Source of the DNA: Nitrososphaerota archaeon | Lineage (GTDB): Archaea > Thermoproteota > Nitrososphaeria > Nitrososphaerales > JACPRH01 | Assembly (NCBI GenBank): GCA_029460375.1 | Contig: JARPAQ010000068.1 | Span: 1 to 13,753, forward strand | DNA: 13,753 bases | Direction: 5' to 3' | Part shown: positions 13,156-13,753 of the stretch, piece after piece | Layout: the number at the start of each line of letters is the position of its first letter | How positions within the stretch are numbered: the stretch's first letter is position 1 | The notes under the pieces: model-generated | Seen by the model: only the letters and a program-made list of their open reading frames with translations | Database searches by the model: none | Told to the model about the DNA's origin: nothing | Program-made: the position numbers and the translations under genes

Positions 13156-13753
13156 ATGGAGCAAAGATCCATATTCCTCGGAACCACAGTCATATCACTA
13201 GTAGCACTAGCAGCAGTACTAGGCATCTACTATGCGGCAATATCGGTCGGGCAGCCTGTACCATCTTATGGCCAAGATTCAACTGATAAAGAGAAGAATA
13301 TCTTGTCGGTTTCAGGTACAGGAGTTGCAGGTGTCGAGCCTGATAGAGTGAAGATACAGATGGCGGTCGTCGCAGAAGGAGATACAGCGGAGTTGGCGGC
13401 TACAAGGAATGCTGAGAGGTTCAACACAGTTCTAGCGGCTCTTCTAGATGAAGGCATACCTAGAGACCAGATTGAAACGATGCAGTATACCATATATCCG
13501 GTCTACGACTATTCGGAAAGGACTCAGAGACTCACTGGATACAGAGTGACACACAGCATTCAAGTTACAGTAATCTCAACGGCGAGCAACGGGCTGGGTA
13601 AAATAGCTGGAAACATAATAGACGTAGTAGTATCAGCTGGTGTAAACCAGATAAACAGCGTACAGTTCACAACATCCCAAGAAACAATAAAGAGTCTACG
13701 AAGTGAAGCATTGAAAGACGCAGTCTCAGACGCACGAATGAAGGCTGACGCCC
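13156..13753 (+). CDS. SIMPL-domain (DUF541) protein, membrane-anchored, 3'-truncated by window edge
   Basis: The frame runs from ATG 13156 to the right edge without a stop (199 codons seen). Residues about 5-28 (SIFLGTTVISLVALAAVLGI onward) form an uncleaved signal anchor or signal peptide, and the rest should be extracytoplasmic. From residue 54 it matches the SIMPL/DUF541 pattern: ILSVSGTGVAGVEPDRVKIQ, then AELAATRNAERFNTVLAALL, GIPRDQIETMQYTIYPVYDY and GYRVTHSIQVTV, then a heptad-like SLRSEALKDAVSDARMKADA. The family forms ring-shaped secreted or periplasmic proteins; links to oxidative stress come from the bacterial YggE member and are not shown here. A Shine-Dalgarno GGAGG supports the start. 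Perhaps 30-50 residues are missing at the C-terminus. It is divergent from dph6. Confidence 0.88.
   Translation, partial: MEQRSIFLGTTVISLVALAAVLGIYYAAISVGQPVPSYGQDSTDKEKNILSVSGTGVAGVEPDRVKIQMAVVAEGDTAELAATRNAERFNTVLAALLDEGIPRDQIETMQYTIYPVYDYSERTQRLTGYRVTHSIQVTVISTASNGLGKIAGNIIDVVVSAGVNQINSVQFTTSQETIKSLRSEALKDAVSDARMKADA

Noticed and set aside
13049-13201. 50-codon frame beginning at ATG 13049
   Set aside because: It runs through the Shine-Dalgarno site and start of the well-supported SIMPL gene in another frame, lacks its own ribosome site, and its residues show no family pattern.
1-13753. CRISPR arrays, rRNA genes, SRP 7S RNA or other structured RNA genes
   Set aside because: No regularly spaced repeats were seen, and no recognisable rRNA, tRNA or SRP RNA sequence elements were found in the intergenic stretches; the only tandem repeat is the two-copy element at 1914-1967.

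Overview
The window reads as a chromosomal segment of an archaeon, most likely from the TACK side (Bathyarchaeia or Nitrososphaeria relatives); this placement is inferred from gene content and gene order, not from any search. The archaeal markers are ribosomal protein L21e, RNA polymerase subunit Rpo4/RpoF, SRP54, archaeal Pus10, a Dim1/KsgA dimethylase, a DUF655 protein, a HemK2-type release-factor methylase, the diphthamide amidase Dph6, a PAC2 proteasome-assembly chaperone and Hsp20. TTG, GTG and ATG starts are all used. Some genes have clear Shine-Dalgarno sites, while others sit about 30-35 bases below a TATA-like box, as expected for leaderless transcripts.

Layout. Bases 1-1312 hold two RNA methyltransferases that converge and overlap at their 3' ends: a Trm-G10/TRM11-like enzyme (cut by the left edge) and a TrmJ-like SPOUT enzyme. 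Bases 1313-2023 are accessory DNA: a decayed transposase tail, a small 87-residue gene of unknown role, and an AT-rich divergent promoter region with a 27-base tandem repeat. Bases 2024-4716 form a three-gene operon: a secreted, membrane-anchored protein of unknown family, an ABC ATPase and an ABC-2 permease. Bases 4749-7528 (minus strand) are the conserved information-processing cluster L21e - rpo4 - DUF655 - ksgA - hemK. Bases 7602-8775 (minus) carry hsp20 and pac2. Bases 8776-9191 hold gene debris. Bases 9192-9641 (plus) encode a two-CBS-domain protein. Bases 9638-12894 (minus) run dph6 - srp54 - pus10. The window ends inside a plus-strand SIMPL-domain (DUF541) gene.

How the genes fit together. 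Most of the minus strand serves making and maturing the translation machinery and its products: rRNA and tRNA modification (KsgA, Pus10, TrmJ, Trm-G10), release-factor methylation, EF-2 diphthamide synthesis, a ribosomal protein, an RNA polymerase subunit and co-translational targeting (SRP54). In many archaea srp54 and pus10 lie directly beside L21e and rpo4; here about 2.1 kb (pac2, hsp20, a CBS gene in the opposite direction, and gene fragments) separates the two halves.

I did not find a clearly new defence or mobile system. The best candidates for something undescribed are the exporter operon with its repeat-bearing promoter, the small 87-residue gene next to the transposase relic, and the altered catalytic motifs in the two left-hand methyltransferases.
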